From Rhodococcus sp. 1168 (lineage in GTDB: Bacteria > Actinomycetota > Actinomycetes > Mycobacteriales > Mycobacteriaceae), in the NCBI RefSeq assembly GCF_002091955.1, contig NZ_MKKY01000019.1:1-39650 (forward strand): a stretch of DNA of 39,650 bases. Reading direction: 5' to 3'. The position numbers were made by a program, and so were the translations under genes. Below are positions 10,693 through 18,206 of this stretch, in pieces. Under the pieces are notes generated by a model. It worked only from the letters and a program-made list of their open reading frames with translations, was not told where the DNA came from and did not search any database. How positions within the stretch are numbered: position 1 is the first letter of the stretch; every line of letters starts with the position of its first letter.

Positions 10693-11592
10693 TTACCGCC
10701 GGAAATGCTCCCGCCGGCCGAGGCGCCGAAGCCGCAACCACTCGGCGAGTCCCTTCGGGTTGTGAGTCGTCACAAGGAAGTACCAGCCGAATCGAATCCA
10801 TTCCTGCGGCAGCAGCTTTCGCATTCCGGGTTGCGACATCAGGTATCCGCGATTTCGGTACGTGAAGTACCGCTTCGTCGCGTCGTCTGGATACTGCGTG
10901 TGCATACGTCCGCCGAGGATCGGCTTGAATTCTGCGGCACCGTTGGGGTGCACATACGCCGTCGTCAAGCAGGTGCCGAACTTCAAGCCCGAGCGCTGCA
11001 ACCGTCGATGCACCTCGACCTCGTCGCCGCGGACGAACAGTCGTAGATCCGGTACCCCCACCGCATCGATGGTCGACGCCTTGAATAGTGCGCCGTTGAA
11101 CAGCGAAGCGATGCCTTCGAGTAGATCGTCTTCGGGATTCTGCGGGTCGATCAATTCCGAACGAAGGCGTCGCCACGAGGTTCCGCGGCGCAGTGGGAAC
11201 GCGAGCCGATCGGGATCGTCGATGTCGCAGACGACGGGGGAGACCTCGTCGAGGCCGTGCTTCTGTGCACAGGCGTAGAGCGTCGCGAGGACGTCGGGCC
11301 CCTCGGGTCTGCCGTCGTCGTCGGCGAGGAAGACCCAATCGGCCCCGAGGGACAGCGCGTAAAGAATGCCGAGTGCGAAGCCGCCGGCTCCACCGAGATT
11401 GTGATGTGACCCAAGATAGGTGGTCGGGATGTCCGCCGACTCGACCAGTGTGCGGACCGCATCCTCGTGTGCATTGTCGACGACGACGAGATGATCGAGC
11501 GGCCGACTCTGATGCGAGATGACGTCCAGCGACAGCGCGAGGAGCTCACGACGCTTGTGGGTGACGATCACCCCGACAATTTTCTCAGGCAC
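10693..11592 (-). CDS. glfT1: Galactofuranosyltransferase GlfT1
   Basis: A 299-residue GT2 enzyme resembling Rv3782 (GlfT1), which adds the first galactofuranose residues to the rhamnose-GlcNAc linker on decaprenyl phosphate at the inner membrane face. Motifs include VGVIVTHKRRELL at the start, HHNLGGAGGFALG (residues 63-75), and the metal-binding ADDDG with D91-D93. An acceptor-side VRGDEVEVHRR and the typical AYVHPNG follow. Length matches the family (about 300). The start is GTG at 11592; the first 8 bp overlap the end of wzt, pointing to coupled translation. Its place beside the Wzm/Wzt exporter matches the mycobacterial order. Confidence 0.92.
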   Translation of the reverse strand: MPEKIVGVIVTHKRRELLALSLDVISHQSRPLDHLVVVDNAHEDAVRTLVESADIPTTYLGSHHNLGGAGGFALGILYALSLGADWVFLADDDGRPEGPDVLATLYACAQKHGLDEVSPVVCDIDDPDRLAFPLRRGTSWRRLRSELIDPQNPEDDLLEGIASLFNGALFKASTIDAVGVPDLRLFVRGDEVEVHRRLQRSGLKFGTCLTTAYVHPNGAAEFKPILGGRMHTQYPDDATKRYFTYRNRGYLMSQPGMRKLLPQEWIRFGWYFLVTTHNPKGLAEWLRLRRLGRREHFRR

Positions 11593-12382
11593 TGTCGCGC
11601 TCGAGTTCCTTCAGAATCGTCGCGACGTGATCGCCTGCGTCGTCGCCCTCGTAGGCCCGGACGACCTCCTCGATTCCGCCTTCTTGACGGATCTGTCCGT
11701 GATCGATCCACATTGCGCGGTCGCACAGTTGGGCCAGGAATTCGTTGGAGTGGCTGGCGAACACCAGAATCCCGGAGCGCTTGACCAGCTCCTGAAGGCG
11801 GATACGAGCCTTTTTCATGAACTCGGCATCGACGGCACCGATACCTTCGTCGAGCAGCAGAATCTCTGGGTCGATGCTGGTGACGACGCCCATCGCGACG
11901 CGCACCCGCATGCCCGTCGAGTATGTCCGTAGCGGCATGTCGAGGTACTCGCCGAGCTCGGTGAAATCAGCGATCTCGTCCATCTTCGCGAGCATTTGCT
12001 TGCGTGTCTGGCCGAGGAAGAGTCCGCGGATGATGATGTTCTCGTAGCCGGAGATCTCGGGGTCCATTCCGACGCCCAGATCGAACACCGGTGCGACGCG
12101 GCCGCGGATCGAAGCGCTGCCCCGGGTGGGCTCGTAGATGCCCGACAGCAGTCGCAGCAGCGTCGACTTGCCTGCACCATTGTGTCCGACGAGCCCGATC
12201 CGGTCGCCGTCCTTCAAGTCCATCGTGATGTTCTTGAGCGCCTCGACCACGACGACGTCGGAGGAGTTCCGATCGATGGCCCCACCGGCTTTGCCGAGGA
12301 ATGCTTTCTTCAACGAACGCGTCTTGGCGTCGAAGATGGGGAAGTCGACGCAAGCGTCATGCGTTCTGATGCTGACAGACAA
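11585..12382 (-). CDS. wzt: Galactan ABC exporter, ATP-binding subunit Wzt
   Basis: A 265-residue ABC ATPase close in type to Rv3781 (RfbE). The Walker A motif GHNGAGKST is at residues 66-74, the signature region reads YSTGMRVRVAMGV, and Walker B reads ILLLDEGIGAVD. The N-terminal segment VDFPIFDAKTRSLKKAFLGK is characteristic of the mycobacterial protein. There is no C-terminal carbohydrate-binding domain, unlike Wzt proteins of the E. coli O9a type. With Wzm it would export the lipid-linked galactan. The start is TTG at 12382, supported by the position of the conserved N-terminus and an upstream TAGGGG. It lies 12 bp after wzm. Confidence 0.92.
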   Translation of the reverse strand: MSVSIRTHDACVDFPIFDAKTRSLKKAFLGKAGGAIDRNSSDVVVVEALKNITMDLKDGDRIGLVGHNGAGKSTLLRLLSGIYEPTRGSASIRGRVAPVFDLGVGMDPEISGYENIIIRGLFLGQTRKQMLAKMDEIADFTELGEYLDMPLRTYSTGMRVRVAMGVVTSIDPEILLLDEGIGAVDAEFMKKARIRLQELVKRSGILVFASHSNEFLAQLCDRAMWIDHGQIRQEGGIEEVVRAYEGDDAGDHVATILKELERDSA

Positions 12383-12394
12383 AGTTTCAGACCC

Positions 12395-13282
12395 CTAAAC
12401 CCAGTAGGGCACGCGGGCCCGGTATTTCTTGAGCGCGAAGATGGCGAGCAGCCAGCCGACAATCGTGAACGCGATCACGATGTACCAGTGGTAGAGCTCC
12501 TGAGTTTCGCCGAGCATGGGTGCCCGGATGATGTCGAGATAGTGAAAGAGCGGGTTGAGCTCGACCAATTTGGCCCGCTTTGCGGCGTCGCCGCCCATCG
12601 ATTCGAGGCCTGCCGTGGTCCACACGATCGGAGTCATGAAGAACAACAGCGTGACCATGCTGCCAAGAATCGGCGCGATGTCGCGGTAGCGGGTGGAGAC
12701 GATGCCGAACAGAATCGCAACCCACAGCGCGTTCAGTGAGATCAGTGCGAGAGCCGGGATAGCAGCCAGATCGGACCAATGGAAACCGTTCGGCGGGAAG
12801 AACACGGCGATGATGATCACGTAGATCAGCAGGTTGTGGCCCAGCAGCAGCAGTTGACGCCACACCAGCCGATAGATGTGCACACTCAGCGCGCTGGGCA
12901 GCTGCTTGATCAGCCCCTCGTTCGCGACGAACACATCGGCACCTTCGAGGATCGATGCACTGATCAGACCCCAGATTATGAGGCCGACGGTGACGTGCGG
13001 CAGGAAGGTCTTCAGGTCGACGTCCAGAAGTACCGAATACAACAAGCCCATCGCGACGGCTTGGACCCCGGTGGCGATCGTGATCCAAAAGGGTCCGATC
13101 ACCGATCGGCGGTAGCGCTGCTTGATGTCCTGCCAACCGAGATGCAGCCACAGCTCTCGCTGGCTGAGTCCTGTCGTCAGATCGCCGAAAGCGCGCTTGA
13201 ACGTCTGTGAGTCCGAAACAGGAACGGGAACGGGCACGCGCTCTCCTGCTTCGCTCTCGAAATTCTTCGGTGGGGCCGACAC
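12395..13282 (-). CDS. wzm: Galactan ABC exporter, membrane subunit Wzm
   Basis: The permease partner of Wzt, resembling Rv3783 (RfbD). It is about 295 residues long with six predicted membrane helices. Family blocks are LGWQDIKQRYRRSVIGPFW before the first helix, EGADVFVANEGLIKQLP, VYRLVWRQ-type IYRLVWRQ, RYRDIAPILGS, and the ending KKYRARVPYWV. GTG 13282 is preferred: it has GGGTAGGG about 10 bp upstream and avoids overlap with bpa. GTG 13333 would give 312 residues overlapping bpa by 32 bp. It sits 19 bp after bpa and 12 bp before wzt. Substrate is inferred to be polyprenyl-linked galactan from GlfT1 in the same operon. Confidence 0.92.
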   Translation of the reverse strand: MSAPPKNFESEAGERVPVPVPVSDSQTFKRAFGDLTTGLSQRELWLHLGWQDIKQRYRRSVIGPFWITIATGVQAVAMGLLYSVLLDVDLKTFLPHVTVGLIIWGLISASILEGADVFVANEGLIKQLPSALSVHIYRLVWRQLLLLGHNLLIYVIIIAVFFPPNGFHWSDLAAIPALALISLNALWVAILFGIVSTRYRDIAPILGSMVTLLFFMTPIVWTTAGLESMGGDAAKRAKLVELNPLFHYLDIIRAPMLGETQELYHWYIVIAFTIVGWLLAIFALKKYRARVPYWV

Positions 13283-13301
13283 GACGGTCGACCCTACCCG
13301 T

Positions 13302-13904
13302 TTACAGGTACTGACCGGTACCGCCTCCGCCACCAGGGCCTCCCATGCCGGGGTTCATAATTCCCCCGGCCGGAAGTGCGCCCTGACGCATCTGCTCGAG
13401 CTGAGCGCGTGCGGCCATCTGCTGAGCGAACAGAGCCGTCTGAATTCCGTGGAAGAGACCCTCGAGCCATCCGACGAGCTGGGCCTGTGCGATGCGCAGT
13501 TCGGCGTCGGAGGGAATGGCGTCTTCCCCGAAGGGCAGCGCGAGGCGTTCGAGTTCGTCGCGGAGTTCGGGCGCCAAGCCCTGTTCGAGTTCGCGAATCG
13601 ACGACTGGTGGATGTCTTTGAGTCGGGTTCGGCTGGCGTCGTCGAGGGGCGCGAGGCGCACTTCCTCGAGCAACTGTTTGATCATTGTGCCGATGCGCAT
13701 GACCTTGGCGGGTTGCTCGACCATGTCCGAAAGAGGCTGGTCGGCGTCGGTCGGATCGACGTTCTGATGCGGCCCGCTGTCGGCTGCCCGTGCGGCTGCA
13801 GCGGTTGCCTCCGCGCGGCTCAGTGCGAGAGGCTCTCCATTGGGGCCGATCACGACGACATGGTCACCGGCTTCGGGATTCGAGTTCGAGTCCGATTGCG
13901 TCAT
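13302..13904 (-). CDS. bpa: Bacterial proteasome activator Bpa/PafE
   Basis: A 200-residue protein resembling Rv3780. Bpa forms an ATP-independent dodecameric ring that opens the 20S proteasome and delivers unfolded proteins such as HspR. The core VEQPAKVMRIGTMIKQLLEE and AELRIAQAQLVGWLEGLFHG is near-diagnostic. The C-terminus is glycine-rich and ends in GQYL, the motif that docks into proteasome alpha-ring pockets. ATG 13904 has a strong AAGGA about 8 bp upstream; an upstream start at 13952 would add a poorly typical stretch. It heads the wzm-wzt-glfT1 operon, an arrangement shared with mycobacteria. It diverges from the aminotransferase-like gene, 164 bp away. Confidence 0.93.
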   Translation of the reverse strand: MTQSDSNSNPEAGDHVVVIGPNGEPLALSRAEATAAAARAADSGPHQNVDPTDADQPLSDMVEQPAKVMRIGTMIKQLLEEVRLAPLDDASRTRLKDIHQSSIRELEQGLAPELRDELERLALPFGEDAIPSDAELRIAQAQLVGWLEGLFHGIQTALFAQQMAARAQLEQMRQGALPAGGIMNPGMGGPGGGGGTGQYL

Positions 13905-14068
13905 AACGCTATCCTTGCGCGTTGCCAGGTATTGCGCGACGAGCGGGTCCAATTATCCTGTTTGTGGGGCGGGATCGGGGGAAACAACCGTGCGAGTCGA
14001 CAGGGCGGCGGATGCGAATAAGGGATGTGGAAAACACGCTCACGAAATCGACGCTTAGAGTGTCCGGC

Positions 14069-15271
14069 ATGGGGTATGACGTCGCACGTGTCAGAGGGTC
14101 GATTCCCTCACTGGGCGACGGCTGGATCCACCTCGATCCACAAAACGGGATGCAGATCCCCGATCGTGTGTCGACCGCGGTGTCGACCGCGTTTCGTGGA
14201 AGTGCGCCGAATCACACCTCCGGACACATGTCCTCGCGTCGCAGCGCCGGGCTCCTCGAAGCAGCCAGGCAGGCGATTGCCGACCTCGTCGGCGGTGACC
14301 CGGCAGGGGTAGTGCTCGGGCCCGATCGTGGAACGATGCTGGCGTGGCTCGCGGAGTCGCTGTCGCCCCGTCTCGGTCTCGGGACCGGTCTGGTTCTCTC
14401 TCGGCTCGACGAGGAAGCGAACGTTGCACCCTGGCTACGCATCGCCAATCGCTACGGCGCACGTGTGAGCTGGGCCGAGGTCGAGATCGACACCTGTGAG
14501 CTGCCAAGCTGGCAGTTCGAGGAGCTGATCACGTCCAGTACCCGACTCGTGGCTGTCACTGCTGCGTCACCGATCGTCGGCTCGGCTCCCAACGTCCGGG
14601 TCGCGGCCGATCGTGTCCACGCCGTCGGCGGCCTCATCGTCGTCGACGCTGCGGGTGCGGCACCGTACGCCCACGTCGATATCGAAGAACTCGGCGCCGA
14701 CGTCCTTGCCATCAACGCTTCCGCGTGGGGTGGGCCTCAGGTCGGTGCGCTCGTGTTCAGAGATCCCAGCTTGATCGACCGCATCCCGTCGATGTCGCTC
14801 GACCCGTTTGCGAAGGGCGCCGAGCGCTTGGAGGTCAGTGGGCACCAGTACGCGTTGCTTGCCGGTGTCGTGTCCTCGATCGACTATCTCGCCAATCTCG
14901 ACGAAGAGGCCGCTGGAACGCGACGCGAACGCCTCCAGCTGTCCATCGGTTCGCTGCAGGACTACCACGACAAATTGTTCGACTATTTGATCCGGCGACT
15001 GGCAACGCTCGATCATGTGATGGTTCTCGGTGACTCTCCCAGCCGCATTCCCACGCTCAGCTTCACGGTCTCGGGAACCTCTGCCGAAAAGGTTGCCGAG
15101 CACCTCGCTCAGGCCCGGATCGGTACGGCCAGCGGAATCCACAGCGGAAGCCGATTGCTCGACGCGTTGGGTGTCAACGACGAGGGCGGTGCCGTCACCA
15201 TCGGGCTCGCTCCGTATACGACGCGATATGAGATCGATCAGCTCGTCGAAGCATTGTCGAAGCTGGCGTAG
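14069..15271 (+). CDS. Class V aminotransferase / cysteine desulfurase homologue lacking the PLP lysine
   Basis: A 400-residue fold-type I protein related to SufS/Csd and apparently orthologous to Rv3778c by position. Landmarks are WIHLDPQNGMQIP at the start, NHTSGHMSSRR (about 50-60), a dyad-like VDAAGAAPYAHVDIEELGAD and the C-terminal HSGSRLLDALG. Where SufS has the Schiff-base lysine in SGHKxxGP, this protein reads NASAWGGP, so alanine takes the lysine's place. It therefore may not act as a normal PLP enzyme. ATG 14069 is chosen for the family-like N-terminus; GTG 14060 is possible. It is convergent with the oxidoreductase gene and separated from it by a hairpin. Confidence 0.85.
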   Translation: MGYDVARVRGSIPSLGDGWIHLDPQNGMQIPDRVSTAVSTAFRGSAPNHTSGHMSSRRSAGLLEAARQAIADLVGGDPAGVVLGPDRGTMLAWLAESLSPRLGLGTGLVLSRLDEEANVAPWLRIANRYGARVSWAEVEIDTCELPSWQFEELITSSTRLVAVTAASPIVGSAPNVRVAADRVHAVGGLIVVDAAGAAPYAHVDIEELGADVLAINASAWGGPQVGALVFRDPSLIDRIPSMSLDPFAKGAERLEVSGHQYALLAGVVSSIDYLANLDEEAAGTRRERLQLSIGSLQDYHDKLFDYLIRRLATLDHVMVLGDSPSRIPTLSFTVSGTSAEKVAEHLAQARIGTASGIHSGSRLLDALGVNDEGGAVTIGLAPYTTRYEIDQLVEALSKLA

Positions 15272-15310
15272 ACGCCCGACCGCACGAGGTAGGTGCCGCC
15301 GGGCGTCTAC
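15268..15310. terminator. Bidirectional hairpin between convergent genes
   Basis: Perfect 11-bp arms gtagacgcccg (15268-15278) and cgggcgtctac (15300-15310) enclose a 21-nt loop that has its own gcac/gtgc pair. The left arm includes the stop codon of the upstream gene. No clear U-tract follows on either strand. Its position between two convergent stops supports a shared terminator. Confidence 0.65.
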
Positions 15311-15317
15311 TGCACCA

Positions 15318-16307
15318 TTACTGCACTCGCAGGATTACCTTGCCGATTGTGTCTTCGGCGTCGAGCATTCGATGTCCCTGTGCCGCATCGGTAATCGGAA
15401 TTTCGGCGTAGATGATGGGGCTGATCTGTCCTTCGCTGATCATCGGCCATAGGCGAGCTGTCATGTCCGAGACGATGTTCGCTTTACTCGAAGGTCCGGT
15501 TTCGGGTCTACCGCGTAACCCAGCGGCGTGAATAGTTCCGCGTTTGCCGAGCAGTGCGCCGAAGTTCAACTCACCCTTGACTCCGCCCTGCATGCCGATC
15601 GTGATGAGAGTGCCATCCATTGCCAGCGCATTCACGTTGGGCTGCAAGTATTTTGCGCCCATGTTGTCGAGTATCAGATCGGCGCCGTGACCGTCGGTTT
15701 CGGATCGCAACACCTCGACGAAGTCCTGGTTCTTGTAGTCGATGGTGATGTCCGCGCCGAGCGTCCTACAAAAGTCGAGTTTGTATGTCGAGCCGGCCGT
15801 GACTGCGACGGTGACGCCGAAAGCCTTTGCGACCTGAATGGCGTGCGTGCCGATGCCGCTGCCGCCACCGTGGATCAACAGGACCTGTCCGGATCGCATA
15901 CCGCCGTACATGATGAGATTCGACCAAACAGTCGACGCCACCTCGGGAAGTGCCGCTGCCGCATGTAGATCGAGTTCACCGGGAATGGGGAACAGCTGGG
16001 TCGACGGCACGACGACCTGTTCGGCGTAGCCGCCACCCGCGAGTAGTGCGCATACACGGTCGCCGACGTTCCAGTCGTGGACGCCTTCACCGAGCTCGGA
16101 AATCACGCCCGAACATTCGAGCCCTAAAATTTCGCTCGCACCGGGAGGCGGTGGGTAGTGGCCTTGCCGCTGCATGAGGTCGGCGCGGTTGATCGCGGTG
16201 GCAGCGACGTCGACGACGACTTGGCCACGGCCCGGACGCGGATCAGCGACCTCGGTCCACGCCATGACGTCGGGGGACCCGAACTCGGTCAGTGTTATTG
16301 CGTGCAT
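15318..16307 (-). CDS. NAD(P)H:quinone oxidoreductase, zinc-independent MDR family (PIG3-like)
   Basis: A 329-residue medium-chain reductase. The N-terminal GroES-like part has the INRADLMQRQGHYPPPPG block typical of PIG3-type quinone oxidoreductases. The cofactor fold has LLIHGGGSGIGTHAIQVAKAFG at about residues 143-165. The zinc ligands of alcohol dehydrogenases are not evident. It probably reduces quinones with NADPH in the cytosol; the true substrate is unknown. The position matches Rv3777 next to the Rv3778c-like gene. It is divergent from the marR gene, with 150 bp between the starts, and may be its target. Confidence 0.87.
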   Translation of the reverse strand: MHAITLTEFGSPDVMAWTEVADPRPGRGQVVVDVAATAINRADLMQRQGHYPPPPGASEILGLECSGVISELGEGVHDWNVGDRVCALLAGGGYAEQVVVPSTQLFPIPGELDLHAAAALPEVASTVWSNLIMYGGMRSGQVLLIHGGGSGIGTHAIQVAKAFGVTVAVTAGSTYKLDFCRTLGADITIDYKNQDFVEVLRSETDGHGADLILDNMGAKYLQPNVNALAMDGTLITIGMQGGVKGELNFGALLGKRGTIHAAGLRGRPETGPSSKANIVSDMTARLWPMISEGQISPIIYAEIPITDAAQGHRMLDAEDTIGKVILRVQ

Positions 16308-16386
16308 GGCTTCCAGCGTAGGCGTGGCGACGCAGCCACATTCAACGTCCCGGCGGTGTGTGATTCCCGGCTCGTTTCGGCAAACA

Positions 16387-16451
16387 TTGTCAGGACAAAT
16401 CGGACATCAATGGCAGGGATCTACTAACGAGTAGCAGTCCTTGCCTAATAT
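16387..16451. promoter_or_regulatory. Divergent promoter/operator region between qor-like and marR genes
   Basis: Two short inverted repeats lie here: ttgtc-ag-gacaa at 16387-16398 and ctact-aacg-agtag at 16421-16434. TAATAT at 16446-16451 is a good -10 hexamer placed 6 bp before the GTG of marR, which would give a leaderless transcript. A MarR dimer binding one of the repeats is a reasonable guess. The repeat arms are only 5 bp, so chance is possible. Confidence 0.4.
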
Positions 16452-16457
16452 GGACGG

Positions 16458-16958
16458 GTGACGGCCGAAAGATCCTTTGGTCCAGGGGGGGACCCGCAGT
16501 GGCTCGATGCTGCGGAAATGAGAGCGTGGCGCGCCTATGTAGACGGCGGCCAACGATTGATGGGGGTGCTCAACAAAGATTTGCAGGACGCACATGGCCT
16601 GACGATGGCGGAGTACCGGATTTTGGTGATGCTGTCCGAATCACCCGACGGATCGGCACGTATGAGCGACCTCGCCGACGGCGTCCTGTCCTCGCGCAGC
16701 CGGTTGACCCACCAGATTCGCCGGATGGAAGGCGACGGGATGGTCTCGCGGAACACCTGCGCCGACGACGGCAGAGGCGTGCTTGCCGCCATCACCGACG
16801 AAGGCGCCCGCAGGCTCGCTGAAGCGGCTCCGACACATGTGTCGAGCGTCCGGAAGCATCTGGTCGATCTGCTGACACGGCGGCAGCTGACAGTGCTCGG
16901 CGACATCTTCGAGGAGGTCGACGCGGCGATGGGCGAGTCGGAGGTACAGGTGCGCTGA
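16458..16958 (+). CDS. MarR family transcriptional regulator
   Basis: A 166-residue winged-helix regulator. GLTMAEYRILVMLSESPDG opens the DNA-binding domain, ARMSDLADGVLSSRSRLTHQIRRMEGDGMVSR forms the recognition helix region and start of the wing, and DGRGVLAAITDEGARRL is the typical wing end. Helices at both ends form the dimer interface. Starting at GTG 16458 fits a -10 just upstream. It probably represses itself and the divergent oxidoreductase gene. A strong hairpin follows the stop. Confidence 0.88.
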   Translation: MTAERSFGPGGDPQWLDAAEMRAWRAYVDGGQRLMGVLNKDLQDAHGLTMAEYRILVMLSESPDGSARMSDLADGVLSSRSRLTHQIRRMEGDGMVSRNTCADDGRGVLAAITDEGARRLAEAAPTHVSSVRKHLVDLLTRRQLTVLGDIFEEVDAAMGESEVQVR

Positions 16959-16970
16959 CCGACCGCGATT

Positions 16971-16994
16971 CGCCCCGCGGCGCACGGGGCGTTT
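16971..16994 (+). terminator. Terminator after marR
   Basis: A GC-rich stem cgccccg (16971-16977) / cggggcg (16985-16991) with a 7-nt loop is followed by ttt. It separates marR from the tRNA. TAGTAT at 16994-16999 just behind it could be the -10 of the tRNA promoter. Confidence 0.65.
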
Positions 16995-17006
16995 AGTATC
17001 TTCTAC

Positions 17007-17096
17007 GGAAGCGTGGCAGAGCGGCCCAATGCACTCGCCTTGAAAGCGAGAGACGTGTAAAAGCGTCCGGGGGTTCAAATCCCTCCGCTTCCGCCA
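17007..17096 (+). tRNA. tRNA-Ser (anticodon UGA)
   Basis: Acceptor arm ggaagcg (17007-17013) pairs with cgcttcc (17086-17092), followed by discriminator g and an encoded CCA. The anticodon stem ctcgc/gcgag encloses cttgaaa with anticodon TGA. The long variable arm between anticodon and T-arm marks a class II tRNA, as expected for serine. The T-loop ttcaaat is present. Confidence 0.95.
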
Positions 17097-17098
17097 TC

Positions 17099-17139
17099 AA
17101 GGCCCTGATCTCACCAGTCGGTGTAGGTCAGGGCCTTTT
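17099..17139 (+). terminator. Intrinsic terminator after tRNA-Ser
   Basis: aaggccctgatct and aggtcagggcctt form a 13-bp stem with one G-U wobble and an 11-15 nt loop. The stem runs into tttt. It begins 2 bases after the tRNA CCA. Confidence 0.85.
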
Positions 17140-17227
17140 CAGCTCCAAGACGAGAACGACCAGTCGGCCGTTGTTTCATCCGCGACGGATGATGTGGCGG
17201 GCGGCGGTCGGCGGGATGCTCGACGTC

Positions 17228-17698
17228 ATGAAACGCACCGCGGCGATGAAGCGCACTGTGGCCATGTCTGCGCTCTGTGGACTCGTATTGTTCGCGGCGG
17301 CGTGCAGCGACAACGACACCGACAATGCGAACTCCACCGACGCATCGGCGAGTAGCACTCGCGAGATTGCGTCCAGTGTCGCGAGCGAGGTGCAGGGTAG
17401 TGCCTCGGCTGCGGCCAGCAGTGTCAAGGCCACCGCGTCGGCTGCGGTGGGCAACGTCCAGGACACTGCGTACCTTCAGGCGCTCGAAAGCCAGAACATC
17501 AGCTTCGGGAGCACCGAAGATCAGGTCGCGGCCGCTCGCACCGCCTGCGACGAGTTGTCCGGCGACACCAGCCTCGACGCCACCAGAGTCAAGATTGCGG
17601 AGACGACCGGACTCGACGACGCCCAGTCCCGCACGTTGATCAACATTGCCGTTCCGATCTACTGCACGACGAACGTCGGAAAGCTGACCGTCAACTGA
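17228..17698 (+). CDS. Lipoprotein of the DUF732 type
   Basis: A small lipoprotein of about 156 residues from ATG 17228. A signal peptide starting MKRTAAMKRT ends in the lipobox LFAAAC, so the mature protein would be lipid-anchored at the outer membrane face. A low-complexity A/S/T-rich linker with SSVASEVQGSASAAASSVK follows. The C-terminal domain has two cysteines (in ARTACDELSG and PIYCTTNVG), the layout of the actinobacterial DUF732 family. Function unknown. ATG 17246 or 17171 are alternative starts; the latter adds residues before a good signal peptide and is unlikely. The next gene begins 15 bp downstream. Confidence 0.75.
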   Translation: MKRTAAMKRTVAMSALCGLVLFAAACSDNDTDNANSTDASASSTREIASSVASEVQGSASAAASSVKATASAAVGNVQDTAYLQALESQNISFGSTEDQVAAARTACDELSGDTSLDATRVKIAETTGLDDAQSRTLINIAVPIYCTTNVGKLTVN

Positions 17699-17713
17699 CG
17701 TCGTCTATCCATC

Positions 17714-18115
17714 ATGCGGAAGTTCACAGATGCAGTCGAGTCCGGCGATCACAGCGCAGTGGAGACGCTCTTGGCCGAAGACGTACGGTTCACCAGCCCG
17801 GTTGCGTTCAAACCCTATGACGGCAAGGCGATCACGTCGGCCATCTTGCGTGGCGTCCTCCGCGTATTCGAAAATTTTCGTTACACGAAGACGATCGAGA
17901 GCGTCGACGGACGCGACCATGCGCTGGTTTTCGAAGCGACGGTCGACGGCAAGAAGATGAACGGATGCGATTTTCTCCATCTCGACGAGAACGGCTTGAT
18001 CGACGACTTCGTGGTGATGGTCCGCCCGCTCTCCGCAGCGATCGCTTTGTCCGAGGCGATGGGTGCTCAGTTTCCGCAGATTACTGCGGAGGCTGCGCAG
18101 TATCGCCTGGTGTAG
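17714..18115 (+). CDS. SnoaL/NTF2-like domain protein
   Basis: A 133-residue protein with the cone-shaped NTF2 fold pattern. An N-terminal helix FTDAVESGDHSAVETLLAEDVRFTSPVAF is followed by a beta-sheet region KTIESVDGRDHALVFEATVDGK and LHLDENGLIDDFVVMVRP. Such proteins bind or isomerize small hydrophobic ligands, but no catalytic residue can be picked out. It follows the lipoprotein gene by 15 bp and may share its transcript. Confidence 0.8.
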   Translation: MRKFTDAVESGDHSAVETLLAEDVRFTSPVAFKPYDGKAITSAILRGVLRVFENFRYTKTIESVDGRDHALVFEATVDGKKMNGCDFLHLDENGLIDDFVVMVRPLSAAIALSEAMGAQFPQITAEAAQYRLV

Positions 18116-18206
18116 GCAAAAGTCCACGATGCGCTACTCGCGATCGAGACATTCTCGGCCCATGCCTTCGCAGGTACGGGCAGGCTCCGCGATCGAAGGT
18201 TGTGAC

